Notes under the pieces: model-generated
What the model saw: only the letters and a program-made list of their open reading frames with translations
Databases searched by the model: none
What the model was told of the DNA's origin: nothing
Translations under genes and position numbers: made by a program
In this document: positions 8,403-17,547 of the stretch, piece after piece
Numbering within the stretch: the first letter of the stretch is position 1
Layout: each line of letters begins with the position of its first letter
Source of the DNA: Corallococcus sp. AS-1-6
Lineage (GTDB): Bacteria; Myxococcota; Myxococcia; Myxococcales; Myxococcaceae
Length of the DNA: 64,000 nucleotides
Direction: 5' to 3'
Assembly: GCF_020037015.1 (NCBI RefSeq)
Contig: NZ_JAIQDE010000008.1
Location: forward strand, 186,001-250,000

Positions 8403-8906
8403 ATGATGAAGTGGCTGATGGGGCTGGCCCTGCTGGGCATCGGCGTGGCGCTGGCGTTCGCGGGCGGCCGGATGGTGTACCGCTCGAAGGTGAGCAAGGA
8501 CTGGCCCACCGTGCAGGGCACCGTGGTGAGCTCCCGCGTGGAGACGCTGCGCAGCAAGCGCGCGGTGAGCTTCCGCCCGGAGGTGAGCTACCGCTACGAG
8601 GTGAACGGCGTCCCCTACACCTCCGACACGGTGGCCTTCGACGGCCACGGCGCCGGCGCGCTCGCGGACGCGCAGGCGGTGTCGCGCCACTACGTGACCG
8701 GTGCCCCGGTGACGCTCCACTACGAGCCGGGCGACCCGTCCGTGGCGTGCCTCCAGTGCGGCGACACGGGCCTCGCCAACTACATCGTCACGGCGGTCGG
8801 CGCGGTGTTCGCCCTGGTGGCCGGCTGGGGCCTGCTGGAGCTGGCCCGCTCCGGCCTGGGCGAGGGCAGGCGCGCGGCGCCGCAGATGCGCGCGAAGGCC
8901 CGTTAG
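8403..8906 (+). CDS. DUF3592-type membrane protein
   Basis: A 167-aa protein with an N-terminal membrane helix (residues 5-25), an extramembrane beta-rich segment (VQGTVVSSRVE, then EVSYRYEVNGVPYTSDTV and HYEPGDPSVACL) and a second helix near residue 125-147. This layout matches DUF3592, a widespread family of unknown function found in membranes. Tandem ATGATG at 8403 starts the protein; an in-frame extension to 8262 is not supported by codon bias. It is divergent from cysQ. There is no operon partner within 100 bases. The family call rests on the TPVxLHYxPxDP-like pattern and the two-helix layout. Confidence 0.72.
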   Translation: MMKWLMGLALLGIGVALAFAGGRMVYRSKVSKDWPTVQGTVVSSRVETLRSKRAVSFRPEVSYRYEVNGVPYTSDTVAFDGHGAGALADAQAVSRHYVTGAPVTLHYEPGDPSVACLQCGDTGLANYIVTAVGAVFALVAGWGLLELARSGLGEGRRAAPQMRAKAR

Positions 8907-9020
8907 CCAACGCCGGGCCGCCCCTCCGCGTGGCCGGCTGAGCACTTTCCTCCGGAAGGCTTCGACAGACGCGGCCCACGATGCGCAACCTGGAGCGGAC
9001 ACCCGCTTCCTGGAGACCGC

Positions 9021-9503
9021 ATGCCCGTCACCATCCGCCCCGCGAAGGACTCGGACGCGCCCGCGCTGGGCCGCATGGGCGCGGCGCTCGCGCGCCAGCA
9101 CCACGGCTTCGATTCACGGCGCTTCATGGTCCCGGACGACGTGGAGTCCGGCTACCGCTGGTGGCTGGGCAAGGAGGCGCGCCGTCCGCAGGAGGCCGTG
9201 GTGCTCGTGGCCGAGCTGGACGGCGAAGTGGTCGGCTACTGCTACGGCCGGATGGAGGGCGTGGACTGGAACATGCTCCTCGACAAGCACGGCGCCCTGC
9301 ACGACATCTGGGTGGAGGAAGCGGCGCGCGGCACCGGCACCGGCAGGCTGCTCGCGGAGGCCATGGTGCGGCGGCTCACCGAGCTGGGGGCCCCGCGTGT
9401 CGTGCTCAGCACCGCCGCGAAGAACGAAGCCGCCCAGCGGCTGTTCACGCGGCTGGGCTGGCGTCCCACCATGGTGGAGATGACCCGCGAAGCGCCCCCG
9501 TGA
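9021..9503 (+). CDS. GNAT-family N-acetyltransferase
   Basis: A 160-aa GNAT protein. IRPAKDSDAPALGRM at the start and the acetyl-CoA pyrophosphate loop in ARGTGTGRLLAEAMV (R/Q-x-x-G-x-G/A, residues about 108-115) are clear, followed by STAAKNEAAQRLFTRLGW, the usual last motif. The probable reaction is transfer of acetyl from acetyl-CoA to an amine; the acceptor is unknown. ATG at 9021 fits the conserved N-terminal strand. The gene ends at a strong hairpin (9514-9539) shared with convergent glnS. Confidence 0.88.
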   Translation: MPVTIRPAKDSDAPALGRMGAALARQHHGFDSRRFMVPDDVESGYRWWLGKEARRPQEAVVLVAELDGEVVGYCYGRMEGVDWNMLLDKHGALHDIWVEEAARGTGTGRLLAEAMVRRLTELGAPRVVLSTAAKNEAAQRLFTRLGWRPTMVEMTREAPP

Positions 9504-9513
9504 GAGACGACGA

Positions 9514-9539
9514 AGCCCCGGGTGCTTCCACCCGGGGCT
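9514..9539. terminator. bidirectional hairpin between acetyltransferase gene and glnS
   Basis: AGCCCCGGGTG (9514-9524) and CACCCGGGGCT (9529-9539) form a perfect 11-bp stem closed by the stable CTTC tetraloop, between two convergent stop codons (9503 and 9570). There is no T run on either side, which is common in high-GC genomes. Confidence 0.75.
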
Positions 9540-9569
9540 CCCTGAAGCATCAGCGAGGGGCGGAGCGCC

Positions 9570-11252
<1,683 letters not shown>

Positions 11253-11345
11253 GATGGTGCGAATCCTCTTGGAAGCGGGACAAGGGGAGCAAGGTTTTCC
11301 TGACCTGCCCCCCCGCCCGGCCTCATCCTTCGGGAGCCAGCCCGC

Positions 11346-12482
11346 TCAGACCCCGGCCAGCAACGACTCCCAGGCCTTGAGCGCCCGTTCGGCGGACAAC
11401 TCGTCCGCCCGGTCCAGGGCCCGCTGGCGGAGCCCGTCACGCCACTTCGCGTCCGTCACCACCCGCCCCAGCGCCTGGGCCATGGCGGCGTCGTCCCCCA
11501 TGGGCACCAGCACCCCCGCCCGCCCCCCGTCCAGGGCCTCCGCGGGGCCGGAGGGGCAGTCCGTGCTGACGATGGGGCAGCCCAGCGCGAGCGCCTCCAG
11601 CATCACCATGGGCAGCCCCTCGAAGCGCGAGGACAGGGCGAACGCCGTGGCCCGCCGCATCAGCGCGTGCGGGTTGTCCGCGTAGCCCGGCATGAACACG
11701 GAGGACGCCACGCCCAGTTCCGCGGCCAGCGCCCGGAGCTCCGCCTCCAGCGAGCCCACTCCCAGGATGAGCAGGTGCGTGTCCGCCCCGGCCGCCCGCA
11801 TCCGGGCGTGCGCGCGGATGAGCATGTCGAAGGACTTCTGCGGCTCCAGCCTCCCCACCGCGATGACCACCGGCTTCTTGAACACCGGCACCGCCCACGC
11901 GGGCAGGGGAGCGTCCGCCGCGGCGCGGATCCGCTCCGCGTCCACGAAGTTGGGGATGACCTCCAGCCGCTCGCGGTCCACGTTCACCAGCTCCGCGAAC
12001 GCCTTCGCGGAGTCGTAGCCGCACGCCACGATGCGGTCCATGCCCGGGTAGAGCACCTTCAATCCCCAGAGCTGGCGCTTCGGCTGCTCGCGGTGGAAGG
12101 CCCCCCAGTCGAAGTGCACCATCCCCAGCACCGGCTTGCCCAGCAGGGCCCCCGCCAGCCGCGCCAGCAGGGCCGCCCTGCCCTCCTGCCCGGAGACGAT
12201 GATGTCCGCTTTGCGCGCTTCATGGAAAAGCCGCCAGAGCATCCGGGGCAGCTCCCAGCGCCGGTACGCCTCCACGCCCACGCCCCAGGAGATGGGCACG
12301 TCCGCGGGGATGCGCCCGCGCGTGTCCGGCGGCGGCGGCCCATGGTGGAAGAACAGCGAGGGATCGAACCGCTCCCGGTCCAGGCCCGCCAACACGTTGC
12401 ACACGGAGCGCTCGATGCCCCCCGTCCCCATGAAGACGAGCGTGAACAACACGCGCCGCCGCCCGGGGGCCGGAACCGCCAT
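11346..12482 (-). CDS. GT4-type glycosyltransferase (GT-B fold)
   Basis: A 378-aa glycosyltransferase with MGTGGIERSVCNVLAGL near the N-terminus, the acceptor-side domain, and a C-terminal nucleotide-sugar domain with VVIAVGRLEPQKSFDMLI, then LILGVGSLEAELR and SSRFEGLPMVMLEAL, the EX7E-type donor motif of family GT4. It probably acts at the cytoplasmic face of the inner membrane in polysaccharide or lipid-linked glycan assembly. ATG at 12482 is preceded by AAGAG. The longer in-frame extension to 12914 crosses a region of relaxed composition and is rejected. The gene is followed after 93 bases by glnS on the same strand. Donor and acceptor cannot be told. Confidence 0.87.
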   Translation of the reverse strand: MAVPAPGRRRVLFTLVFMGTGGIERSVCNVLAGLDRERFDPSLFFHHGPPPPDTRGRIPADVPISWGVGVEAYRRWELPRMLWRLFHEARKADIIVSGQEGRAALLARLAGALLGKPVLGMVHFDWGAFHREQPKRQLWGLKVLYPGMDRIVACGYDSAKAFAELVNVDRERLEVIPNFVDAERIRAAADAPLPAWAVPVFKKPVVIAVGRLEPQKSFDMLIRAHARMRAAGADTHLLILGVGSLEAELRALAAELGVASSVFMPGYADNPHALMRRATAFALSSRFEGLPMVMLEALALGCPIVSTDCPSGPAEALDGGRAGVLVPMGDDAAMAQALGRVVTDAKWRDGLRQRALDRADELSAERALKAWESLLAGV

Positions 12483-12904
12483 CTCTTGCCGCGCCTGCGG
12501 TTCCAATGTCTGGGATTCCCGGTAAGAAACGATTTTTTGACCTCCCGCCCGGCGTCCGAGTGTCCGGCGAGCCCTCCCCTGGAGTGACGGAGTGATCAAT
12601 AGCCCACGCACCTTGCGATAGGTAGCGAAGGTCACCCGGCGCCGCCACCCAGGAGACAATTGCACGCCGCCCTTTCCGTGGATCTCCCGGATGCACCAAC
12701 GCCACGCCGAAGCCGCGGCCTTCACCGGCGCGCTGATACATCGTTGAAACACCCGCAGGGCTTGCTGCCGGGCGAGTCCCCGCATTGACGCGTCAACGGA
12801 CGCCGGGCGCGTCAGGAGGCGGGGTCCACTGCTTGGGGACTCAACGAGCCCGGGGGCCACCTGCCAGGAACTGGATTCCGGGTATAGGCTCACAATCCAT
12901 CCTC
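12483..12904. other. 422-base divergent intergenic region
   Basis: The interval lies between the GT4 gene (left) and the hydrolase gene (right), which are transcribed away from each other, so it must hold both promoters. GC is lower than in flanking genes (for example the A/T-rich GATTTTTTGACC near 12531-12542). I found no convincing -35/-10 pair; the one clear element is the 12-bp palindrome at 12785-12796. No gene is supported here. Confidence 0.5.
12785..12796. promoter_or_regulatory. perfect 12-bp palindrome, possible operator
   Basis: TTGACGCGTCAA equals its own reverse complement. It lies 109 bases upstream of the hydrolase start and about 300 upstream of the GT4 start. The form suits a dimeric repressor site, but only one copy is seen. 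Confidence 0.35.
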
Positions 12905-13804
12905 GTGAAGACACCCATCCGCCTCCGTCCCGCCCGTTTCATCGCGCTCGCCCTGCTGGGCGTGCTCGCGGTGGCGGCCGTCATCGCGTACCGCAACGTC
13001 CGCACCGCGCGCGCGGTACTGCACCCCGCGCGCCAACCGCTGAAGCCGGTGGCGCAAGGCGCGCTCACGGAGCGCACGGACGTGGTGCTGCGCACGCGGG
13101 ACGGCCTGTCGCTGCGCGGCTGGTACCTGCCTTCGCGCAACCGCGCGGCGGTGGTGGTGATGCATGGCTTCGCGGAGAACCGCACGCAGATGCTCTTCGA
13201 GGCGGAGGTGCTCTCACGCGCGGGCTACGGCGTGCTGCTCTTCGACTCGCGCGGCCACGGCGAGAGCGACGGTGACCTGGTGACGTGGGGCGACCGCGAG
13301 CGCGAGGACCTGCGCGCGGCGGTGGACTTCGTCTCGCACCGCGACGACGTGGATCCGTCCCGCCTGGGCGTGCTGGGCTTCTCCATGGGCGGCACCACCG
13401 CGATGCTGGGCGCGCTCGAGGACGAGCGCCTCAAGGCGGTGGCCGCCGCGGGCGCGTACCCGTCGCTGGAGGCGGACACGCGCTACAGCTACGGCAGGTG
13501 GGGGCCGCTGAGTGTCCAGCCGGTGCTCTGGACCCTGCGCCTGTCCGGCGTGGACGTGGACGCGGTGGACCCCATGAAGCGCCTGTGCGGGCTCAAGGGC
13601 CGGCCGCTCCTGTTGATCAACGGCGACGTGGACCCGTACGCGCCCGCGTTCCTCCAGGACGCGCTCTTCCAGGCCGCGTGCGAACCCAAGTCCTACTGGG
13701 TGGTGCCCGGCGCGCACCACGGCGAGTACGCGAAGAAGGCCCCGGAGGCGTACGCGCGCCACCTGCGCGACTTCTTCGACGCGGCGCTGCTCAGCGGCTC
13801 CTGA
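12905..13804 (+). CDS. membrane-anchored alpha/beta hydrolase
   Basis: A 299-aa protein with an N-terminal membrane anchor (residues 12-30, FIALALLGVLAVAAVIAY) and an alpha/beta-hydrolase domain. The oxyanion region VVMHGFAENRTQ, nucleophile elbow GFSMGG (Ser near residue 161), acid NGDVDPYAP and catalytic His in GAHHGEY are all visible, so the triad is complete. It resembles the YqkD/FrsA-like serine hydrolases that act on small esters or amides; the substrate is unknown. GTG at 12905 sits just before the basic N-terminus of the anchor. Its last 14 bases overlap the end of bpt on the other strand. Confidence 0.87.
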   Translation: MKTPIRLRPARFIALALLGVLAVAAVIAYRNVRTARAVLHPARQPLKPVAQGALTERTDVVLRTRDGLSLRGWYLPSRNRAAVVVMHGFAENRTQMLFEAEVLSRAGYGVLLFDSRGHGESDGDLVTWGDREREDLRAAVDFVSHRDDVDPSRLGVLGFSMGGTTAMLGALEDERLKAVAAAGAYPSLEADTRYSYGRWGPLSVQPVLWTLRLSGVDVDAVDPMKRLCGLKGRPLLLINGDVDPYAPAFLQDALFQAACEPKSYWVVPGAHHGEYAKKAPEAYARHLRDFFDAALLSGS

Positions 13805-14600
13805 CGGCCTCCGGGCCCACCCGCTCCGGCGCTGGCGCGTCCGCCGCGGCTTCCGCCGTGTCAGCCGAGGCGCTCCACACCGGCGCCGCGTCCAGCGCGG
13901 GGCGGCCCTCCAGCAGCTCATGGGGGCGGAAGCCGGCCTTGTAGCGCAGCGAATCGCACGCCAGCACGCGGTAGCCCAGGTACACGTAGGGGATGCCCCG
14001 CTCGCGCGCCAGCTCCACCTGGAACAACACGCTCGCCTTGCCCAGGGACAGCCGCGCGTAGGCCGGGTCGTAGAAGAAGTACACCGCGCTCCACGCGCGC
14101 GGCGTCTCGTCGCACAGGCCCAGCCCCACCAGCTTCGGGCCGGAGGGGTCGCTGTCGTCGTACCAGGCCACCTCGCGCGCGGACGGGTGCGGGAAGGCGA
14201 ACTGGAGCGAGTACTCGCGCGCCCCCAGTTCCGAGGACTCCCAGTCGCGGGACGACTCGCGCTCCGCGTGCCACGCGCGGTAGAGCGCCAGGCGCTCCTC
14301 GTCCACGCGCGGCGGGCCCACCTCCACGCGCAGGTGCGCGCACGCGGCGCGGGCCCGGCGCTGGCTGCGGTTGGGCGTGAAGCCCGCCACGGGCACGCGC
14401 AGGGACACGCACTCCTGGCACGACGCGCAGGCGGGCCGGAAGTACTGCGGGCCGAAGCGGCGCCACCCGCGCACGAGCAGGTGCTCGTACTCCTGCGCCG
14501 TCACGTTGCGCATCAGCAGCGTCTCCAGGGACGCCTCCCGCTCCGGCAGGTAGCTGCACGGACGCGGGGTCTCGATTTCATGTGCCAGCAGGACGGCCAT
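13791..14600 (-). CDS. bpt: aspartate/glutamate leucyl-tRNA-protein transferase
   Basis: A 269-aa Bpt/Ate1-family enzyme that adds leucine from Leu-tRNA to N-terminal Asp or Glu of proteins, marking them for ClpAP through ClpS (N-degron pathway). The N-terminal cysteines (CSYLP, then RRFGPQYFRPACASCQEC) and the C-terminal acyltransferase block (VYLGYRVLACDSLRYKAGF) match the family closely. The C-terminal 30 residues, Ala/Pro/Glu-rich, are an extra tail. ATG at 14600 gives MAVLLAHEIETPRPC. The 3' end overlaps the convergent hydrolase gene by 14 bases. Confidence 0.9.
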   Translation of the reverse strand: MAVLLAHEIETPRPCSYLPEREASLETLLMRNVTAQEYEHLLVRGWRRFGPQYFRPACASCQECVSLRVPVAGFTPNRSQRRARAACAHLRVEVGPPRVDEERLALYRAWHAERESSRDWESSELGAREYSLQFAFPHPSAREVAWYDDSDPSGPKLVGLGLCDETPRAWSAVYFFYDPAYARLSLGKASVLFQVELARERGIPYVYLGYRVLACDSLRYKAGFRPHELLEGRPALDAAPVWSASADTAEAAADAPAPERVGPEAVRSR

Positions 14601-14715
14601 CGGTGTTCCCTTCCTGTCGGCCCCGGGCTCCCGCGTCAAGCCATGCCTGCCCGTCCGCCGACCCACCCTTCGTCGGAAACGACCCGTCCACGTGGGCCGT
14701 ACCGTATCCACAAGG

Positions 14716-14731
14716 TGGCACAACGGCTGCA
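14716..14731 (+). promoter_or_regulatory. candidate sigma-54 promoter for the acidic microprotein gene
   Basis: TGGCACAACGGCTGCA matches the -24/-12 form TGGCAC-N5-TTGCA with exact GG-N10-GC spacing (GG 14717-14718, GC 14729-14730); only the first T of TTGC is replaced by C. Transcription would start near 14742, about 37 bases before the ATG at 14779. One site by eye is suggestive, not proof. Confidence 0.45.
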
Positions 14732-14778
14732 AGTCCAGGCTGGAGAGCCGTACCACTTGCGGCAGGGGAGGAACGCAC

Positions 14779-14949
14779 ATGGCCCGCGAGGAACTGCATC
14801 CCGGATGGCTGCCGATGGACCCCGACGAGGCGGACGGCCCCCTCTGGGGCGACGCGTTCCTCGAGGAGGACGACGCCCTCCACTCCGCCGCCGTGGAGGA
14901 CGCCGTGGAAGACCTGGACGCGTTCGACTTCGCCGTCGCCAGCTACTGA
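14779..14949 (+). CDS. acidic 56-aa microprotein
   Basis: ATG at 14779 follows a strong ribosome-binding sequence, GGGGAGGAA about 6 bases upstream. The product is very acidic (roughly a third Asp/Glu, no Lys), with PMDPDEADGPLWGDAF and paired EEDD/VEDAVEDLD segments that could form one amphipathic helix. No signal peptide, cysteine or membrane segment is present. I do not recognise a family. An acidic, Trp-containing microprotein could be a DNA mimic or an adaptor, but that is speculation. It is divergent from bpt, and a sigma-54-like promoter lies about 50 bases upstream. The stop codon lies within a 20-bp tandem duplication (14941-14980). Confidence 0.65.
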   Translation: MAREELHPGWLPMDPDEADGPLWGDAFLEEDDALHSAAVEDAVEDLDAFDFAVASY

Positions 14950-14980
14950 AAATCCTGCGGAGCTGGCGAAAATCCTGCGG
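14941..14980 (+). repeat. imperfect 20-bp tandem duplication over the microprotein stop codon
   Basis: 14941-14960 and 14961-14980 differ at three positions (AGCTACTG... versus AGCTGGCG...), both ending in GAAAATCCTGCGG. The first copy contains the TGA stop of the microprotein gene; the second copy lacks a stop because TGA became CGA. It looks like a recent slip duplication. The rest of 14981-15196 shows no gene. Confidence 0.7.
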
Positions 14981-15196
14981 TCGGGGAGCCACGGTGTGGC
15001 ACCCCTGTCGCGATCGGACCGTGATTCTTTCCGGTCCGCCCCCTCAAGGGGCCGTAGAAACTTCCGAGAAACCGCGAGACCGACGCCCCCGTTCGTTTCC
15101 CCGGACAGCGGGCGGGTAACCCCGGACACAGGGCCCGGGTTGCGGGAGGCCCCACGTGCGCGGGGGCCCGGCTGGCTTCTCAGTCGTGGGGCGCCA

Positions 15197-15210
15197 CCGG
15201 TATAAACCGG
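15197..15210 (+). promoter_or_regulatory. inverted repeat with TATAAA, probable -10 region of the GT2 gene
   Basis: CCGGTATAAACCGG is an inverted repeat (CCGGT/ACCGG) centred on TATAAA, the only A/T-rich hexamer in this stretch. It ends six bases before the ATG at 15216, so if it is a -10 box the transcript would be nearly leaderless. No good -35 hexamer is seen at 17 bases, so an activator or alternative sigma may be needed. Confidence 0.4.
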
Positions 15211-15215
15211 GGCCT

Positions 15216-16067
15216 ATGTCATCAATCGACGTCTCGGTCGTGATGCCCACGTACAAGCGCGAGAAGGACGTGGTGGAGGCCATCCACTCCGCGCTGCGTC
15301 AGGAAGGCGTCCAGGTGGAGGTGATCGTCCTGGATGACTCCGCGGAGGGCACGGCCCGTGACGCGGTGCAGGGCATTGGCGATGCCCGCGTGCGCTACTT
15401 CCAGCAGGAGGTGCCGTCCAAGGGGCGCCCCGCGCTGGTGCGCAACCACGGCGCCACGCTGGCCCAGGGCCGCTACCTGCACTTCCTGGACGACGACGAC
15501 CTGCTCGCGGAAGGCGCGCTCAAGGCCATGGTGTCGGCGCTGGACGCGCGGCCGGACGCGGGCGTCGCGGTGGGCTGGGTGGTGCCCTTCAGCGAGGATC
15601 CGGAGTGGCTGGAGGACAAGAGCACCTACTTCGAGCGGGTGGCGAAGGTGGGGGCCATGACGCCCAACAGCGCGTGGACGGTGGCGCACATCCTGTTCCT
15701 GGGCACGCTGTACGTGAACTCCGCGTGCATGGTGCGCCGCGAATACTTCCAGCCCCTGGGCGGGTTCGACCCGAACATCCCCGTCTACGAGGACGTGGAC
15801 TTCTACATGCGCGGCATCCGGCGCTACGGCCACGTCTACGTGAACCGGCCCATCCTCAACTACCGGGTGGGCAAGCCGTCGCTGATGAACGACCTGGGCA
15901 AGACGGGCGCGAAGGTGGAGAAGTCCGTGGCGGAGTCCAACGCCATCATCCACAACAAGTACCGGCGCGAGCACGGCGAGCTGGAGTACCGGCTCCTGCA
16001 GGTGGCCACGCGCGCGCTGAAGGGCCGCTTCGGCCTCACGCGCTATCTCCCCCTCAAGCTGCCTTGA
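15216..16067 (+). CDS. GT2-family glycosyltransferase (GT-A fold)
   Basis: A 283-aa inverting glycosyltransferase. VSVVMPTYKREKDVV opens the nucleotide-binding domain, VIVLDDSAEG carries the first aspartates, and LHFLDDDDLL at about residue 90 is the DxD metal site; VYEDVDFYMR near residue 190 is the catalytic ED-like motif. It moves a sugar from a nucleotide donor, probably onto a lipid-linked or small-molecule acceptor. ATG at 15216 is used because it immediately precedes the core strand. It is followed after 25 bases by a PLP decarboxylase gene on the same strand, and so likely forms a two-gene operon with it. Confidence 0.88.
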   Translation: MSSIDVSVVMPTYKREKDVVEAIHSALRQEGVQVEVIVLDDSAEGTARDAVQGIGDARVRYFQQEVPSKGRPALVRNHGATLAQGRYLHFLDDDDLLAEGALKAMVSALDARPDAGVAVGWVVPFSEDPEWLEDKSTYFERVAKVGAMTPNSAWTVAHILFLGTLYVNSACMVRREYFQPLGGFDPNIPVYEDVDFYMRGIRRYGHVYVNRPILNYRVGKPSLMNDLGKTGAKVEKSVAESNAIIHNKYRREHGELEYRLLQVATRALKGRFGLTRYLPLKLP

Positions 16068-16092
16068 GCGTCTCCTGAAAGGGCCTCTCCCC

Positions 16093-17538
16093 GTGAGCCT
16101 GCGTCATCGTCTCGTTGGAACCGCCAAGCGCCAGTTGAAGCAGACCCTGGGGCCCGTCGTGCAGCGCGCGATGGCCCCCGCCAGGGCCTTCCTCCCCCCG
16201 GAGACGTGGGGCCTGGAGTCGCGCCCCGGCCAGGGCCTCTTCCTGGAGGGCGTGTCGCTGTCCCGGTTGGCGGAGGAGTACGGCTCGCCGCTGCACGTGG
16301 TGCACATGGCGGCGCTGCACCGCAACGCGGACGCGTTCCAGGCGGTGCCTCCGGGCGCGGCGGGCGGCTGCGAGGTCTACTACTCGTACAAGACCAACCC
16401 GGTGCCCGGCGTGCTGTCCGCGCTGCACGCGCGCGGCGTGGGCGCGGAGGTGATCTCCGCCTACGAGCTGTGGCTCGCGCTCAAGCTGGGCGTGGCGCCG
16501 GAGCGCATCGTCTACAACGGCCCGGTGAAGTCGGACGCGTCCATCCGCGAGTCCATCACCCGGGGCATCGGCCTGCTGGCCGCGAACCACCGCGAGGAGC
16601 TGGACGTCTTCTCACGCCACGCGGCGGAAATCGGCAAGCGCCCGCGCGTGGCGGTGCGGGTGACGACGATGTCGGGCTGGACGTCGCAGTTCGGCACGCC
16701 CATCGCGGGAGGCCAGGCGATGGCCGCGTACCGGCAGGCGCTGGCCTCCGGCCACCTGGACGTGGTGGGCCTGCACGCGCACCGGGGCGAGCTCATCCGC
16801 ACGGAGGCGGAGCTGGAGGGCTTCGTCGGCGCGGTGCTGGACTTCGCGGACGCGCTGCACCGCGAGCTGGGGCTGGACCTGGAGGTGCTGGACCTGGGCG
16901 GCAGCCTCTGCACGCCGACGGTGGAGCACATCGAGCAGCGGGACTGGCGGCTCAACCTCACCTTCCAGCGCGACCTGCCCGCGCCGGACTTCGCGGCGGC
17001 GCTCTCCATCGAGCGGTACGTGGCGAAGGTGGTGTCCCAGGTGGAGGCGCACTACGCGAAGCACGGCCGCAAGCGCCCGCGCATCTTCCTGGAGCCGGGC
17101 CGCGCGATGACGGGCAACACACAGCTCCTGCTGGGCCGCGTGCACGCGCTCAAGGAGGGCGGCGAGCGGACGTGGGCGGTGCTCGACATGGGCATCAACC
17201 ACGCCGAATGCGTGCGCAACGAGTACCACCAGCTCTTCCACGTCGAGCGGCCGGCCGCGCCGTCACACAAGGCGTACACGGTGGTGGGCCCCATCTGCAC
17301 CCCGGCGGACACGCTGTACCACGCGGTGCGGCTGCCGGAGCTGAAGGTGGGCGACACGCTGGCCATCATGGACGCGGGCGCGTACTTCGTGCCCTTCGGC
17401 ACGTCCTTCTCCTTCCCGCAGCCGGCCATCGTGGGCGTGGAGGGCGGGAAGGTGCGGCGGCTGCGCCGGGCGGAGACGAACGAGGACCTCATCACCTTCG
17501 ATGATCCGGTGCCTTCGGCGTCCCGCGCCGCGGGGTGA
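16093..17538 (+). CDS. PLP-dependent decarboxylase, fold-type III (DAP/ornithine decarboxylase-like)
   Basis: A 481-aa protein with an alanine-racemase-type barrel and a C-terminal beta domain. YYSYKTNPVPGVL carries the lysine that forms the Schiff base with PLP; HRGELI and LDLGGSLC are barrel motifs; EPGRAMTGN binds the cofactor phosphate region; and CTPADTLYH is the C-terminal Cys/Asp motif contributed across the dimer. This pattern fits diaminopimelate, lysine or ornithine decarboxylases and their biosynthetic-cluster relatives. It is about 50 residues longer than typical LysA at the N-terminus. GTG at 16093 starts the gene. Its neighbours (GT2 upstream, ATP-grasp ligase convergent) suggest a role in a small natural product or modified glycan rather than lysine biosynthesis. 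Confidence 0.85.
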   Translation: MSLRHRLVGTAKRQLKQTLGPVVQRAMAPARAFLPPETWGLESRPGQGLFLEGVSLSRLAEEYGSPLHVVHMAALHRNADAFQAVPPGAAGGCEVYYSYKTNPVPGVLSALHARGVGAEVISAYELWLALKLGVAPERIVYNGPVKSDASIRESITRGIGLLAANHREELDVFSRHAAEIGKRPRVAVRVTTMSGWTSQFGTPIAGGQAMAAYRQALASGHLDVVGLHAHRGELIRTEAELEGFVGAVLDFADALHRELGLDLEVLDLGGSLCTPTVEHIEQRDWRLNLTFQRDLPAPDFAAALSIERYVAKVVSQVEAHYAKHGRKRPRIFLEPGRAMTGNTQLLLGRVHALKEGGERTWAVLDMGINHAECVRNEYHQLFHVERPAAPSHKAYTVVGPICTPADTLYHAVRLPELKVGDTLAIMDAGAYFVPFGTSFSFPQPAIVGVEGGKVRRLRRAETNEDLITFDDPVPSASRAAG

Positions 17539-17547
17539 GGGCCCCCT

